64,000 nucleotides of DNA from an uncultured Roseibium sp. (GTDB taxonomy: Bacteria; Pseudomonadota; Alphaproteobacteria; Rhizobiales; Stappiaceae): the NCBI RefSeq assembly GCF_947499295.1, contig NZ_CANMNP010000002.1, positions 62,001-126,000 of the forward strand, written 5' to 3'. Positions within the stretch are counted from its first letter, which is position 1. The number at the start of each line of letters is the position of its first letter. Positions 27,362-36,904 of the stretch are shown here, piece after piece. The translations under genes were made by a program, and so were the position numbers. The notes beneath the pieces were generated by a model, which was given only the letters and a program-made list of their open reading frames with translations, did not search any database and was not told where the DNA came from.

Positions 27362-28183
27362 CTATTCCACCCAGGCGGGATCAATCGGTTGCAATACTTC
27401 CGTTGCCTTGCCGCCAGAGGTCAGCACCAGCCGGAGTGTCGTGTCCTCGTCATGTGTGGACAGACCCTTGGTGGAGAGGTGCCAGGTCGCGGCATCCCCG
27501 TCGTGGCTGGCCAGCTTTGGCAAGCCGATGAAAGACCCGTGCGGACCGGCGGCAAAGAGATCCGGTTGTTCCTCAGTGCCAACGGTGGCATCGATGACAA
27601 GCAATGTCTTGTCCTCAGACAGGCTTACATTCTCGATCTTCAGCGTATCGTCGCTGGACGAAGCCGGCACATTGTCGAGGTCTCGTTCGATCAGTTTGGC
27701 CGCGAGCTTGTCTTCTTCCATGTTCGGGCCGAAATCGAGACTGAGAACAGCATCACCCGGAACACAGATGTCCTTGCAGATACCGAAGAAAAGTTCGATG
27801 GAAAGACGAACCTCACCAGAAGGGTCCTCAGGCGTTACCTTTATAGGCAACACGATGCCATCGTGATAGACGATTGATTCTGAAAACCCGTCATTGTAGC
27901 GCTCCGGCACCGGATAGAGGACTTCAATGTCTTTCAGGTTTTCGGTGTTAGAAAGCGTGATTTGCGGCGGAATTCCAGCTTCGCCAGGGTAACGCCAATA
28001 AGTATGCCAGCCCTCTTCCATAAGAAATTCCAGGCCCGCCAGATAGGTGCCGTCTTTTAGCGGGGCGGAGGCAATCAACCGCACAGCACCACCTTGAACC
28101 TCAGTCCAGTCGGTCATGGCGGCACGCGCCGGAGAAAGGGCTGTCAGGAGGGCGAGCGAAAGAAAAAGGGCAAATCGTTTCAT
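27362..28183 (-). CDS. DsbD-alpha-like periplasmic protein
   Basis: This 273-residue exported protein has a signal peptide (MKRFALFLSLALLTALSPARA). Its domain resembles the N-terminal immunoglobulin-like alpha domain of DsbD/ScsB: EEGWHTYWRYPGEAGIPP and FFGICKDICVPGD with C136 and C140. No membrane or thioredoxin domain follows, so it is a stand-alone periplasmic thiol-carrier candidate. No DsbD-beta gene is adjacent. I use ATG 28183, which gives a proper signal peptide; upstream in-frame ATGs would extend it. Confidence 0.82.
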   Translation of the reverse strand: MKRFALFLSLALLTALSPARAAMTDWTEVQGGAVRLIASAPLKDGTYLAGLEFLMEEGWHTYWRYPGEAGIPPQITLSNTENLKDIEVLYPVPERYNDGFSESIVYHDGIVLPIKVTPEDPSGEVRLSIELFFGICKDICVPGDAVLSLDFGPNMEEDKLAAKLIERDLDNVPASSSDDTLKIENVSLSEDKTLLVIDATVGTEEQPDLFAAGPHGSFIGLPKLASHDGDAATWHLSTKGLSTHDEDTTLRLVLTSGGKATEVLQPIDPAWVE

Positions 28184-28364
28184 GCTCTTTTTGCTACACG
28201 ACTTTCCGGAGGAGGTCATCAGCCGGTTGCCTAAATCGGGGTCATATCCTTGTGACGCCGCCGTGAACCCAACACCAGTGAAATTGGAAACTGACATTAA
28301 CAAACACAACCAAAGGGGCTACACTTCAAGGCGGCAGGGGGCATCAACGGCAAATGAGGTACGA

Positions 28365-28961
28365 ATGGCTGTAACCGAAGCAACAGATACCCTCGAAGGA
28401 CAGTTTCTGATTGCGATGCCGAGCATGGCAGACAGCCGGTTCGAACACTCTGTAATTTATGTATGCTCCCACTCGGATCAGGGGGCGATGGGTCTGGTTG
28501 TAAATCAGGTTGCCAGACACCTGTCACTGGAAGAACTCTTAATACAATTGGATATCGTCAACGACGACAGTGCCATTCGGATGCCCGCCAGCGTACGCGG
28601 CATGAATGTTCACAAAGGTGGTCCGGTTGAAGTTGAACGCGGATTTGTCCTGCACAGCGACGACTTCATGCTCAACCAGTCGACATTGGCGATCGACAAC
28701 GGCATTTGTCTGACAGCAACGCTTGAAATACTCAGAGCTCTTGCACAGGGAACCGGCCCGGAGCAGGCCATGTTGGCTCTGGGTTATGCCGGCTGGTCAC
28801 CGGGCCAGCTTGAGAGCGAGATACAATCCAATGGCTGGCTTACGGCACCCGCCGACTCAGACATTCTGTTCGATCGGGAATCCGATAGAAAATGGCACCG
28901 TGCTCTCGGCAGTCTGGGCATCGACCCGGCGATGCTGTTTTCTGATGCTGGCCACGCCTGA
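28365..28961 (+). CDS. YqgE/AlgH family protein
   Basis: This 198-residue protein matches YqgE/AlgH (DUF179): LEGQFLIAMPSMADSRFEHSVIYVCSHSDQGAMGLVVN at the N-terminus, HKGGPVE, and ALGYAGWSPGQLESEI near the C-terminus. It is cytoplasmic, without catalytic motifs; its role is unclear. ATG 28365 follows TGAGGT by five bases. It is divergent from the DsbD-like gene. Confidence 0.93.
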   Translation: MAVTEATDTLEGQFLIAMPSMADSRFEHSVIYVCSHSDQGAMGLVVNQVARHLSLEELLIQLDIVNDDSAIRMPASVRGMNVHKGGPVEVERGFVLHSDDFMLNQSTLAIDNGICLTATLEILRALAQGTGPEQAMLALGYAGWSPGQLESEIQSNGWLTAPADSDILFDRESDRKWHRALGSLGIDPAMLFSDAGHA

Positions 28962-28996
28962 TCCCTGTCCCACTACAGTCACGATTTTAGCCAAAA

Positions 28997-29032
28997 GCGA
29001 CTTGCGCTTGATTGTTATGGCGCGTAAGTCGC
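28997..29032. repeat. Inverted repeat between yqgE and thrC
   Basis: GCGACTTGCGC (28997-29007) is mirrored imperfectly by GCGCGTAAGTCGC (29020-29032). It lies 36 bases after the yqgE stop. It may be a weak terminator, but there is no T-tract. Confidence 0.4.
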
Positions 29033-29151
29033 ATGTTTGGCATGGTTTGTTTCAAATCCGCCGGCTTTGAAGTAATCTTCATTTCTGGCAGATCGGGCAA
29101 GGGGCTTAAGGGCGTCCCGAAACAAGATCAAATCGAAAGGGAAGTTGCGCG

Positions 29152-30558
29152 GTGAAATACACGAGCACCCGTGGTGAAGCACCAGTTCTGGAATTCTCCG
29201 ATGTCCTGCTCCAGGGGCTTGCCCGCGACGGTGGTTTGTATTTGCCGGAAACGTGGCCGCAATTTGATGCCGAAACCATAGCGTCCTTCGCGGGCAAGCC
29301 CTATGAGGACGTTGCCTTCCAGGTGATGCAGCCGTTCGTTGGCAACGACATCCCGAATGACGATCTGAAGTCCATGATCAAAGAAGCCTATGAAGGCTTC
29401 CGGCATCCAGCCGTAACACCATTGGTCCAGACCGACGCAAACACTTTTGTCCTGGAACTCTTTCACGGACCCACGCTGGCGTTCAAGGACGTCGCGATGC
29501 AGTTGCTAGGCCGGATCATGGATTATGTCCTGGCCAAGCGCGGTCTCCGCGCAACGATCGTCGGTGCAACTTCGGGCGATACTGGCGGCGCTGCAATCGA
29601 TGCGTTCCGGGGCCGAGAGCGAACAGACATATTCATCCTGTTTCCGGACGGCCGGGTATCGAATGTCCAGCGGCGGCAGATGACCACGCCTGACGATGCC
29701 AACGTGCATGCCTTGGCGCTGACCGGGAACTTTGATGACTGCCAGGCAATCGTCAAAGGCATGTTCAACCATTTCTCGTTCCGCGATCGGGTCGCTTTGT
29801 CGGGTGTCAACTCGATTAACTGGGCGCGCATTCTGGCACAGATCGTCTATTACTTCGTCGCCGGAGCTGCGTTGGGTTCTCCGCAAAGGAAGGTCTCCTT
29901 TACGGTGCCAACGGGCAATTTCGGCGATATCTTCGCTGGCTATGCGGCCATGAAAATGGGACTTCCAGTCGAAAAATTGATAGTTGCGACCAATGTCAAT
30001 GACATTCTGGCGCGCACGCTTGAGACCGGACGCTATGAAAAGCGCGGCGTGACGCCAACGATTTCACCGTCGATGGACATTCAGGTTTCCTCCAACTTCG
30101 AGCGCCTTCTTGCGGAAGTTTGCGGCAGGGATGGAGCAGTTGTTCAGCGCATGATGAACCAGCTTATGCAGTCCGGCAGTTTTACGATTGATGAAGGGCC
30201 ACTCGCCGACATGCGGAGCTCCTTTGGAGCCGGGCGGTGTGATGAAGCACAAACGGCCTCAACAATTGCACGGGTCTGGGAAGACGCGGGATACCTTCTG
30301 GATCCGCACACCGCTATTGGTGTGCACGTTGCAAAGGAGCAGAACGATAGTTCTGTTCCCATGGTGGTTCTGGGAACGGCTCATCCGGCCAAATTCCCGG
30401 ATGCAGTCGAAAAAGCGGCTGGCATACACCCGGAATTGCCGGAAAATCTTAAAGACATGATGAGCGCGGAGGAGCGCCAGCAAATATTGGCGGCAGATCA
30501 GGACGTGGTGGAGCGATATATCGAAGATCACGCCCGGGCCGTCACCGCTGGGGTGTGA
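29152..30558 (+). CDS. thrC: Threonine synthase
   Basis: This 468-residue PLP enzyme converts O-phosphohomoserine to threonine. The PLP Lys is K112 in HGPTLAFKDVAMQ, and GATSGDTGGAAI is the phosphate-binding loop. It is a GTG start at 29152 with AAGGGAAG upstream, giving the conserved N-terminus MKYTSTRG. It leads a four-gene run with the M16 peptidase, GNAT and EAL genes. Homoserine kinase, the preceding pathway step, is encoded at 36901-37866 on the other strand. Confidence 0.97.
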   Translation: MKYTSTRGEAPVLEFSDVLLQGLARDGGLYLPETWPQFDAETIASFAGKPYEDVAFQVMQPFVGNDIPNDDLKSMIKEAYEGFRHPAVTPLVQTDANTFVLELFHGPTLAFKDVAMQLLGRIMDYVLAKRGLRATIVGATSGDTGGAAIDAFRGRERTDIFILFPDGRVSNVQRRQMTTPDDANVHALALTGNFDDCQAIVKGMFNHFSFRDRVALSGVNSINWARILAQIVYYFVAGAALGSPQRKVSFTVPTGNFGDIFAGYAAMKMGLPVEKLIVATNVNDILARTLETGRYEKRGVTPTISPSMDIQVSSNFERLLAEVCGRDGAVVQRMMNQLMQSGSFTIDEGPLADMRSSFGAGRCDEAQTASTIARVWEDAGYLLDPHTAIGVHVAKEQNDSSVPMVVLGTAHPAKFPDAVEKAAGIHPELPENLKDMMSAEERQQILAADQDVVERYIEDHARAVTAGV

Positions 30559-30562
30559 CTAT

Positions 30563-31852
30563 ATGAAAGTACAAACAACTGTTCTTGAAAACGGGATGAC
30601 GGTCGTTACCGACCAGATGCCTTACCTGAAAACCGCGGCGCTTGGAATTTGGGTCCGCACGGGCTCTCGAGCGGAACTGGTGAACCAGAACGGCATCACC
30701 CATCTTCTTGAACACATGGCTTTCAAAGGCACCAAATCGCGCACCGCGAGAGGCATTGCCGAGGAAATCGAGGCCGTCGGAGGAGAGCTGAACGCCTCGA
30801 CCAGTATCGAACATACCAACTATTACGCCCGTATTCTTGCTGAAGACATGCCCCTTGCAGTCGATATACTGGCAGACATTCTGCAGAACTCTACCTTTGA
30901 CGCCCAGGAGCTGATGCGTGAACAGCATGTGATCCTGCAGGAAATCGGTGCGGCCAACGATTCACCTGAAGATCAGGCATTTGATCTGTTTCAGTCGACC
31001 GCTTGGCCCGACCAGCCAATCGGACGCCCCATTCTGGGCACACCGGAGACGGTGCAGGGGTTCAATCGGGACGCGTTGAACACGTATCTGGCGGAACGGT
31101 ATCGGGCTCCGGACATGGTTCTGGCAGCTGCAGGCGCCGTCGATCATGACGAGCTGGTTGCAATGGCTCGGGAAAAACTGGGCGGTTTCAGCAGCGAAGC
31201 TGCGTCGCAGGAATCTGAAGCCACCTACCGGGGCGGTGAAACCCTGCGCAACAAGGATCTCATGGAAGCCCAGGTACTAATGGGCTTTGAAGGCAGACCC
31301 TATAAGTCCAAGGATTACTACGCCATTCAGATCCTCGCCTCCGTGCTCGGTGGCGGGATGTCTTCGCGGCTGTTCCAGGAAATTCGCGAAAAACACGGGC
31401 TGTGTTACGCAATCTACAGCTTCCATTGGGCTTTTTCCGATACCGGCCTGTTCGGCCTTCATGCTGCAACAAGTCATGAAGACCTTGGCGCTCTGATGCC
31501 GATGATTGCAGATGAGCTGGTGTCCGCCACCCAGACGATTACGGATGATGAGGTGGCCAGGTCACGGGCGCAGATCCGCGCAGGCCTTATGATGGCGCTG
31601 GAAAGTCCCGCAGCGCGTGCCGGGCAGATCGCGCGCCAGATCCTCGTTCATGGACGCGTCCTGGGCCCGGACGAAATCTCTGCCAAAATTGACGCAGTCA
31701 CCGCTGCAGATATCCGGCGGGTGGCGCACGAAACCTTTGTCGGCGCAACGCCGACACTGACTGCAATTGGGCCGGTTGATGGCATCATGACCGCAGCAGA
31801 GCTTGCGGACAGGCTTCAGCAGGGACCCGTTCTGCAGGCAGCTTCCATGTAG
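30563..31852 (+). CDS. M16-family zinc peptidase (processing-peptidase like)
   Basis: This 429-residue protein has the inverted zinc motif HLLEH (H47, E50, H51) with third ligand E127 (VILQEI). Overall it resembles mitochondrial processing peptidase beta, the usual form in Hyphomicrobiales beside thrC. It degrades or trims peptides; the cellular location and substrate are not evident, as no signal peptide is seen. The ATG is four bases after the thrC stop. Confidence 0.94.
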   Translation: MKVQTTVLENGMTVVTDQMPYLKTAALGIWVRTGSRAELVNQNGITHLLEHMAFKGTKSRTARGIAEEIEAVGGELNASTSIEHTNYYARILAEDMPLAVDILADILQNSTFDAQELMREQHVILQEIGAANDSPEDQAFDLFQSTAWPDQPIGRPILGTPETVQGFNRDALNTYLAERYRAPDMVLAAAGAVDHDELVAMAREKLGGFSSEAASQESEATYRGGETLRNKDLMEAQVLMGFEGRPYKSKDYYAIQILASVLGGGMSSRLFQEIREKHGLCYAIYSFHWAFSDTGLFGLHAATSHEDLGALMPMIADELVSATQTITDDEVARSRAQIRAGLMMALESPAARAGQIARQILVHGRVLGPDEISAKIDAVTAADIRRVAHETFVGATPTLTAIGPVDGIMTAAELADRLQQGPVLQAASM

Positions 31853-31873
31853 TTTGGCTGGAGGCGCGCGAGG

Positions 31874-32512
31874 ATGGCATTGCTACGGCCGGGAACATCG
31901 CCTGACGCCGAACTGCTGATCGAAGCCGGCGGTTACTTTCTGCGTCCTCCGATCATGTCCGACTATAAAGAGTGGTCGGAGCTGCGTGCAGAAAGCCGAC
32001 GGTTCCTGAAACCCTGGGAGCCGTTATGGCCTTCCGACGATCTGACGAAGTCAGGTTTTCGCCGCCGTCTGCGCCGTTACGCGAAGGACCGTAAGGAAGG
32101 CCGCAGCCTCTCTTTTCTGCTGTTTCGTGCCAAACGACACGAGATACTCGGTGGCTTGACGCTGAGCAATATTCGCCGCGGTGTAAGCCAGACAGCAACT
32201 CTCGGCTATTGGATGGGGGAAAGGCATGCGGGGAAAGGCCATATGTCTTCCGCGGTCGCCATGATCTTGCCGTTTTGTTTCGGCGTTTTGAACCTTCACC
32301 GAATTGAAGCGGCGTGTCTTCCGACCAACATGCCGTCCATCCGACTACTCGAGAATGCAGGCTTCCACAGAGAAGGCTATGCGCGCAACTATCTGTTAAT
32401 TAACGGCACCTGGCAGGATCATCTCTTGTTTGCCTGTTTGGCGGAAGATCACGCATCACGGCTGGAAAAGGTGGCGCCGAGTGTTGACGGTATCTTGAAA
32501 GAATTCTTGTGA
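31874..32512 (+). CDS. GNAT acetyltransferase (RimJ-like)
   Basis: This 212-residue protein has the GNAT fold of the RimI/RimJ type: LGYWMGERHAGKGHMSSAVAMI carries the acetyl-CoA loop and NMPSIRLLENAGFHREGYARNYLLINGTWQDHLLFA is the RimJ-like C-terminal block. It probably acetylates a protein N-terminus or small amine. The ATG has GGAGG nine bases upstream. It ends two bases before the EAL gene. Confidence 0.9.
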   Translation: MALLRPGTSPDAELLIEAGGYFLRPPIMSDYKEWSELRAESRRFLKPWEPLWPSDDLTKSGFRRRLRRYAKDRKEGRSLSFLLFRAKRHEILGGLTLSNIRRGVSQTATLGYWMGERHAGKGHMSSAVAMILPFCFGVLNLHRIEAACLPTNMPSIRLLENAGFHREGYARNYLLINGTWQDHLLFACLAEDHASRLEKVAPSVDGILKEFL

Positions 32513-32513
32513 G

Positions 32514-35453
32514 ATGCGCAACAACCCGGTAGTTCTTCGCCCCATGTCGCATACGTTACCGGAAACATACGTCAGCGTTCTGAAACGCATTGTCATAGGA
32601 CTGTGGTTGATCTTCGCGATGCTTGTTGCCTTCCCGGCGCAAGCTCTCGAACCGATCCCCGTGCCGATTGATATCGAAGCGCTGGATATCACCAATTCCG
32701 TTGAGCTTCACAGGGACGCCGGAACACGGCTGCAGGTCTCTACGGCGCCCGGTGCTGACGGCATCGTCCGCCGGATCGAGGTTCCGTCGCTTGATGGTAC
32801 CAACACAAACTGGGCCGTTTTTGCCCTGGCCAACACCAGCGATGAACAGATAGACCGTTTGATCGTCGCGCCGAACTACAAGCTTGTCAGCTCCGAAGTC
32901 TTTTGGCCGGACCTTGGTTCCTCGCGTATCGCCACAATCACCCCAAGCCAGGGTATTGCCCCGCAGCGTCAGAAAAGCCTGGAAGCAGATGTCTTCCTAG
33001 TGACGCTCGACCCGGGCTCCATCGTGACTTTCGTCGCGGAACTGACGACGCCCAATCTGCCTGAAATCCGGATCTGGGAACCGGATGTTTATAAGGAAAC
33101 CATTAACGCCTACACTCTTTACCGGGGCATTATTCTCGGTATTTCAGGCTTGCTGGCTCTCTTCCTGACGATCTTGTTCGTCGTCAAGGGCACCGTCATG
33201 TTCCCGGCAACAGCAGCGCTTGCCTGGTCGGTGCTTGCCTATTTGTGCATCGACTTCGGCTTCTGGGGCATGGTGTTCAATCTGGGCGGCGGTGGCAGCC
33301 AGCTCGCCAGGGCCTGTGCGGAAGTGATGCTTGCGGCCAGCTTGATCATCTTTCTTTATGCCTATCTCAATCTTAATCGCTGGAACATTCACTATTCTCA
33401 CCTCGCGCTGACGACATTGATCCTCATATTGGGGCTGTTGGGCGTGGCGGTTTGGGATCCGTCGGTTGCGGCCGGCATTGCGCGGCTTTCATTGGGAGTA
33501 ATTGGCGTACTGGGCTTCGTGACCATCGCAGTGCTGGCCTTTCAGCATTACGACAGGGCAATCCTGCTCATCCCCACCTGGTGTCTGTTGATTGCCTGGT
33601 TGATTGGCGCAGCCATGTCCGTGACCGGATATCTTGGCAACGACATCGTTCAACCGGCACTTGGCGGCGGTCTGGTTCTGATTGTTCTTCTGATCGGCTT
33701 TACGGTGATGCAGCACGCCTTCGCAGGTGGCGCTATCGCACAGGGTCTGATCTCTGACGTTGAGCGCAAGGCCTTGGCGCTGACGGGTGCAGGCGACATC
33801 ATCTGGGACTGGGATATCGATCGGGATCGGATCTTTACCGGCAACGAAGTCGAAGACCTTCTGAGCCTCAAACATGGCACGCTGGAAGGACCGGCGCGGG
33901 ACTGGCTTGATGTGTTGCACCCGCAGGATCGCGACCGGTTCCGCGCGACGCTGGATGCGGTGATAGACCAGCGCCGCGGGCGTGTGATGCAAACGTTCCG
34001 GCTGAGGTCTGAAGATGGCCATTTCCGTTGGTTCCGGTTGCGCGCGCGGCCCATCATCGGGTCTGACGGCGAGGTCATACGTTGTGTCGGGACGCTCCTG
34101 GACGTCACCGAAGAACGCACGGCTGAAGAGCGACTTCTGCATGATGCGGTCCATGACAATTTGACGGGATTGCCCAACCGCGAGCTCTTTGTCGACCGCC
34201 TTCGTACAACAGTGGTCCGTGCGAAGGCTGAGGAAACGTCCAAACCGACAATTCTGGTTTTGAACCTCGACCGGTTCAAGCAGGTCAATGACAGTATAGG
34301 TCTGTCGGCCGGCGACAGTATTCTCTTGACGGTTGCGCGGCGCCTTGGCCGTCTGATCGGCCAACAGGACACATTGGGCCGACTGTCGGGCGACCAGTAT
34401 GGTCTGGTGCTCTTGTCGGAACAGGAGCCAGACAGAATTGTCGCGCTGACCGATGCTCTGCGCAAGGCAGTTCGCGCCCCGATTACCTTTGGAGACCGGG
34501 AGATCTTTCTGACTTGTTCGGTTGGCATCTCGTTCTTTGAGGGTGGCAAACAGGGCGTTGAAGACATGCTCACCAACGCTGAGATTGCGCTTAATCACGC
34601 AAAGCGTCTCGGAGGGGACCGCCAGGAAGTCTTCCGTCCGATTCTGCGCCCACTCGACAAGAATATCGTTGATCTGGAGGCAGATCTCAGAGAAGCGATC
34701 AAGAAGGAGACACTTGGTGTTTTCTTCCAACCGATCATTCGTCTGGAAGATCAGTCTGTCGCTGGATTTGAGGTTCTTGCTCGCTGGAACCACTCAAAAC
34801 GCGGCAAGATTTCTCCGTCCGAATTCATTCCGGTTGCCGAGCAGTCTGGTCTGATCAATGAACTTGGCATGTACATGCTGGACAAGGGCGCTCAGCAGCT
34901 TGCACATTGGCAGCGCGAGTTTCCGATGCAACGCCCGCTGTTCGCATCAGTCAACCTATCGTCTCGCCAGCTGCTCAAGCAGGATCTGATCAACGACGTA
35001 AAAGCGGTGCTGTCCAGAACGTCATTGGAGCCGGGAACGCTCAAGCTCGAGTTGACCGAATCTCTGCTCATGTCCAACCCGGAATACTCCGCGAAGGTTC
35101 TGGAGCGTTTGCGGGGCCTTGGGGCAGGGTTGTCGCTGGATGACTTCGGTACCGGCCATTCTTCGCTGTCTTACCTGCAGCGGTTTCCGTTTGACACCAT
35201 CAAGATTGATCAATCCTTCGTCAAACCCAACGGATCTTCTGCGCGGCCGGTGCTGCTCAGGACCATTGTTGCCATGGGACATGATCTGGGCATGCAGGTG
35301 GTTGCAGAAGGTGCGGAGAGCGAAAACGACGCTCTGGAGCTCTATCAGCTTGGCTGTGAGTATGCGCAAGGTTTCTTTTTCGGAGAAGCTGTCTCGGCCT
35401 CTGAAGCCACGAAGATCTTGCGGAAAATGCCGGCGGAAGCCGAAAGCGCCTGA
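32514..35453 (+). CDS. 7TM-PAS-GGDEF-EAL protein with degenerate GGDEF and complete EAL
   Basis: This 979-residue protein has a leader helix (27-44), a periplasmic domain (45-200), about seven membrane helices (203-402), a PAS domain (about 420-535), GGDEF (about 545-710) and EAL (about 720-970). The arrangement resembles 7TMR-DISM receptors. The cyclase signature is SGDQY (625-629) instead of GGDEF, so cyclase activity is unlikely. The EAL residues are complete: E753 in EVLAR, N814, E849, D876-D877 in DDFGTG, K897 and E932. It is therefore predicted to be a c-di-GMP phosphodiesterase, possibly regulated by nucleotide binding to the dead GGDEF. It follows the GNAT gene by one base. Confidence 0.92.
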   Translation: MRNNPVVLRPMSHTLPETYVSVLKRIVIGLWLIFAMLVAFPAQALEPIPVPIDIEALDITNSVELHRDAGTRLQVSTAPGADGIVRRIEVPSLDGTNTNWAVFALANTSDEQIDRLIVAPNYKLVSSEVFWPDLGSSRIATITPSQGIAPQRQKSLEADVFLVTLDPGSIVTFVAELTTPNLPEIRIWEPDVYKETINAYTLYRGIILGISGLLALFLTILFVVKGTVMFPATAALAWSVLAYLCIDFGFWGMVFNLGGGGSQLARACAEVMLAASLIIFLYAYLNLNRWNIHYSHLALTTLILILGLLGVAVWDPSVAAGIARLSLGVIGVLGFVTIAVLAFQHYDRAILLIPTWCLLIAWLIGAAMSVTGYLGNDIVQPALGGGLVLIVLLIGFTVMQHAFAGGAIAQGLISDVERKALALTGAGDIIWDWDIDRDRIFTGNEVEDLLSLKHGTLEGPARDWLDVLHPQDRDRFRATLDAVIDQRRGRVMQTFRLRSEDGHFRWFRLRARPIIGSDGEVIRCVGTLLDVTEERTAEERLLHDAVHDNLTGLPNRELFVDRLRTTVVRAKAEETSKPTILVLNLDRFKQVNDSIGLSAGDSILLTVARRLGRLIGQQDTLGRLSGDQYGLVLLSEQEPDRIVALTDALRKAVRAPITFGDREIFLTCSVGISFFEGGKQGVEDMLTNAEIALNHAKRLGGDRQEVFRPILRPLDKNIVDLEADLREAIKKETLGVFFQPIIRLEDQSVAGFEVLARWNHSKRGKISPSEFIPVAEQSGLINELGMYMLDKGAQQLAHWQREFPMQRPLFASVNLSSRQLLKQDLINDVKAVLSRTSLEPGTLKLELTESLLMSNPEYSAKVLERLRGLGAGLSLDDFGTGHSSLSYLQRFPFDTIKIDQSFVKPNGSSARPVLLRTIVAMGHDLGMQVVAEGAESENDALELYQLGCEYAQGFFFGEAVSASEATKILRKMPAEAESA

Positions 35454-35493
35454 CAGGTGTCCGCCATTGAAGCGGTTGTCATCGGTGCGGAGG

Positions 35494-36417
35494 CTAAGGC
35501 ACGAGGATTGGCACAGTCTTGTCCGATGCCTGGATTTCCAGCGGCGTCGCGCCAAAGGGATCGCCGTCGATTTGGGCCGCGACAGCTTTCATCGCCTTGA
35601 TCGATGCAATTTTGAACGGTCTTACGGTCGCGCCTTTCGCCTTGTGAATGCGCCCGCATAGGAGAGCGATCCCATAGCGCAGGGACGACCAAGGGTCGTC
35701 TTTTTCCAACACCAGCATATGGAGACCGGGATCGGTCGCTCCGCCAGGAGAAATCACAAATGGGCCGCCATAGTGGTGCGCATTGCACGCAACGGCGAAC
35801 TTGCCTCTCAGGGTCTCGCCGTCCAGCGTGACGTCCAAGAGGGCGCCTTTGCGTTTCAGTCCTATTCGGATGGCTGTAATCACATAGGCAAGCCTGCCGA
35901 ATCGGCGTTTCAGAGCAAGCGGGACGCCGTGGACGACTTCAGCATCGAACCCGGTTGAGGCCATAAGCGCGAAAGGCCTGCCATTGGCAATGCCGAAGTG
36001 CAAAGGCTTTGTCTTTTGGGCGAGGATCATATCGGCAACGGCAGCAGCAGACCGCGGTAAGGACAGCTCCAGCGCGAGCACATTCGCCGTGCCGGTGGGG
36101 ATCACAGCCAGTTGCGGCGGGGCGGGATGATCTTGGAAACCGGTGAGCGCTTCGTTGATTGAACCGTCGCCACCTGCGACCACGAGTGTCTGAACGCTCA
36201 ATGCAGGGTCAGCACATGTTTCACCGATTTCACCGGCACGTTGAGTCAGGCGGATTTCCGTCGAACGCCCTTGGCTTTCCAGCCGCTGTCGAACGTCTTC
36301 GAGAAACTGGTCGTCATACCCGCCTGACGTCGGGTTCGCCATTATCAGCACCTTGCCGGTTGAATGCGGCTCGGTCCGGCGTGACGCTGCCGGTGCGGAC
36401 CCCCTGATATCGCTCAC
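35494..36417 (-). CDS. Diacylglycerol kinase-family lipid kinase
   Basis: This 307-residue protein has the DAGK/YegS catalytic motif GGDGSINE (GGDGS at 82-86) and PTGTANVLA, followed by the beta-rich C-terminal half with IDGDPFG. It phosphorylates diacylglycerol or another lipid at the membrane surface. The start is GTG 36417 with AGAGGA six bases upstream. It is 34 bases after rnhA and ends the ispH-thrB-rnhA run. Confidence 0.9.
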   Translation of the reverse strand: MSDIRGSAPAASRRTEPHSTGKVLIMANPTSGGYDDQFLEDVRQRLESQGRSTEIRLTQRAGEIGETCADPALSVQTLVVAGGDGSINEALTGFQDHPAPPQLAVIPTGTANVLALELSLPRSAAAVADMILAQKTKPLHFGIANGRPFALMASTGFDAEVVHGVPLALKRRFGRLAYVITAIRIGLKRKGALLDVTLDGETLRGKFAVACNAHHYGGPFVISPGGATDPGLHMLVLEKDDPWSSLRYGIALLCGRIHKAKGATVRPFKIASIKAMKAVAAQIDGDPFGATPLEIQASDKTVPILVP

Positions 36418-36451
36418 TCGAAATCCTCTGTTGCACGAACAGATCTTGTTA

Positions 36452-36904
36452 TTAGCCGCCGCTCTTATAGGGAGCCATGCCCCCACGCGCCAGCTCATCT
36501 GCACGCTCATTGTCGGGGTGACCGGCATGTCCCTTGACCCAGTGCCAGGTCACGTCATGCCGTTCCCTTGCTGTATCAAGGGCTTGCCAGAGGTCTGCAT
36601 TCTTCACGGGCTTGTTCGCAGCGGTCCGCCAGTTTTTTCGTTTCCAACCCTCAAGCCATTCTCGAATGCCGCTGCGCACATAGGTGCTGTCGGTATACAG
36701 ATCGACGGCGCAAGGGCGCTTAAGCGTGTTGAGCGCTTCGATTGCTGCCATCAGTTCCATGCGGTTGTTGGTGGTTTCCGTGTCGCCACCCTGCAGTTCC
36801 CGCTCGTGACCGCCAAAACGCAATATCGCTCCCCACCCACCTGGTCCGGGATTTCCGGAACAGGCACCGTCGGTATAAATGGTGACGCGGTTTTCGGTGC
36901 TCAT
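36452..36904 (-). CDS. rnhA: Ribonuclease HI
   Basis: This 150-residue enzyme cuts RNA in RNA-DNA hybrids. The four acidic metal ligands are visible: D12 ([11 protein letters not shown]), E50 (NRMELMA), D72 (YTDSTYV) and D136 (NERADELA). The ATG overlaps the thrB stop by four bases, which implies coupled translation. The thrB-rnhA pairing is usual in this bacterial order. Confidence 0.97.
   Translation of the reverse strand: MSTENRVTIYTDGACSGNPGPGGWGAILRFGGHERELQGGDTETTNNRMELMAAIEALNTLKRPCAVDLYTDSTYVRSGIREWLEGWKRKNWRTAANKPVKNADLWQALDTARERHDVTWHWVKGHAGHPDNERADELARGGMAPYKSGG

Noticed and set aside
33489..34793. 434-codon minus-strand frame opposite the EAL protein
   Set aside because: It is a long frame caused by GC-rich codon bias in the sense gene; no domain is recognisable.
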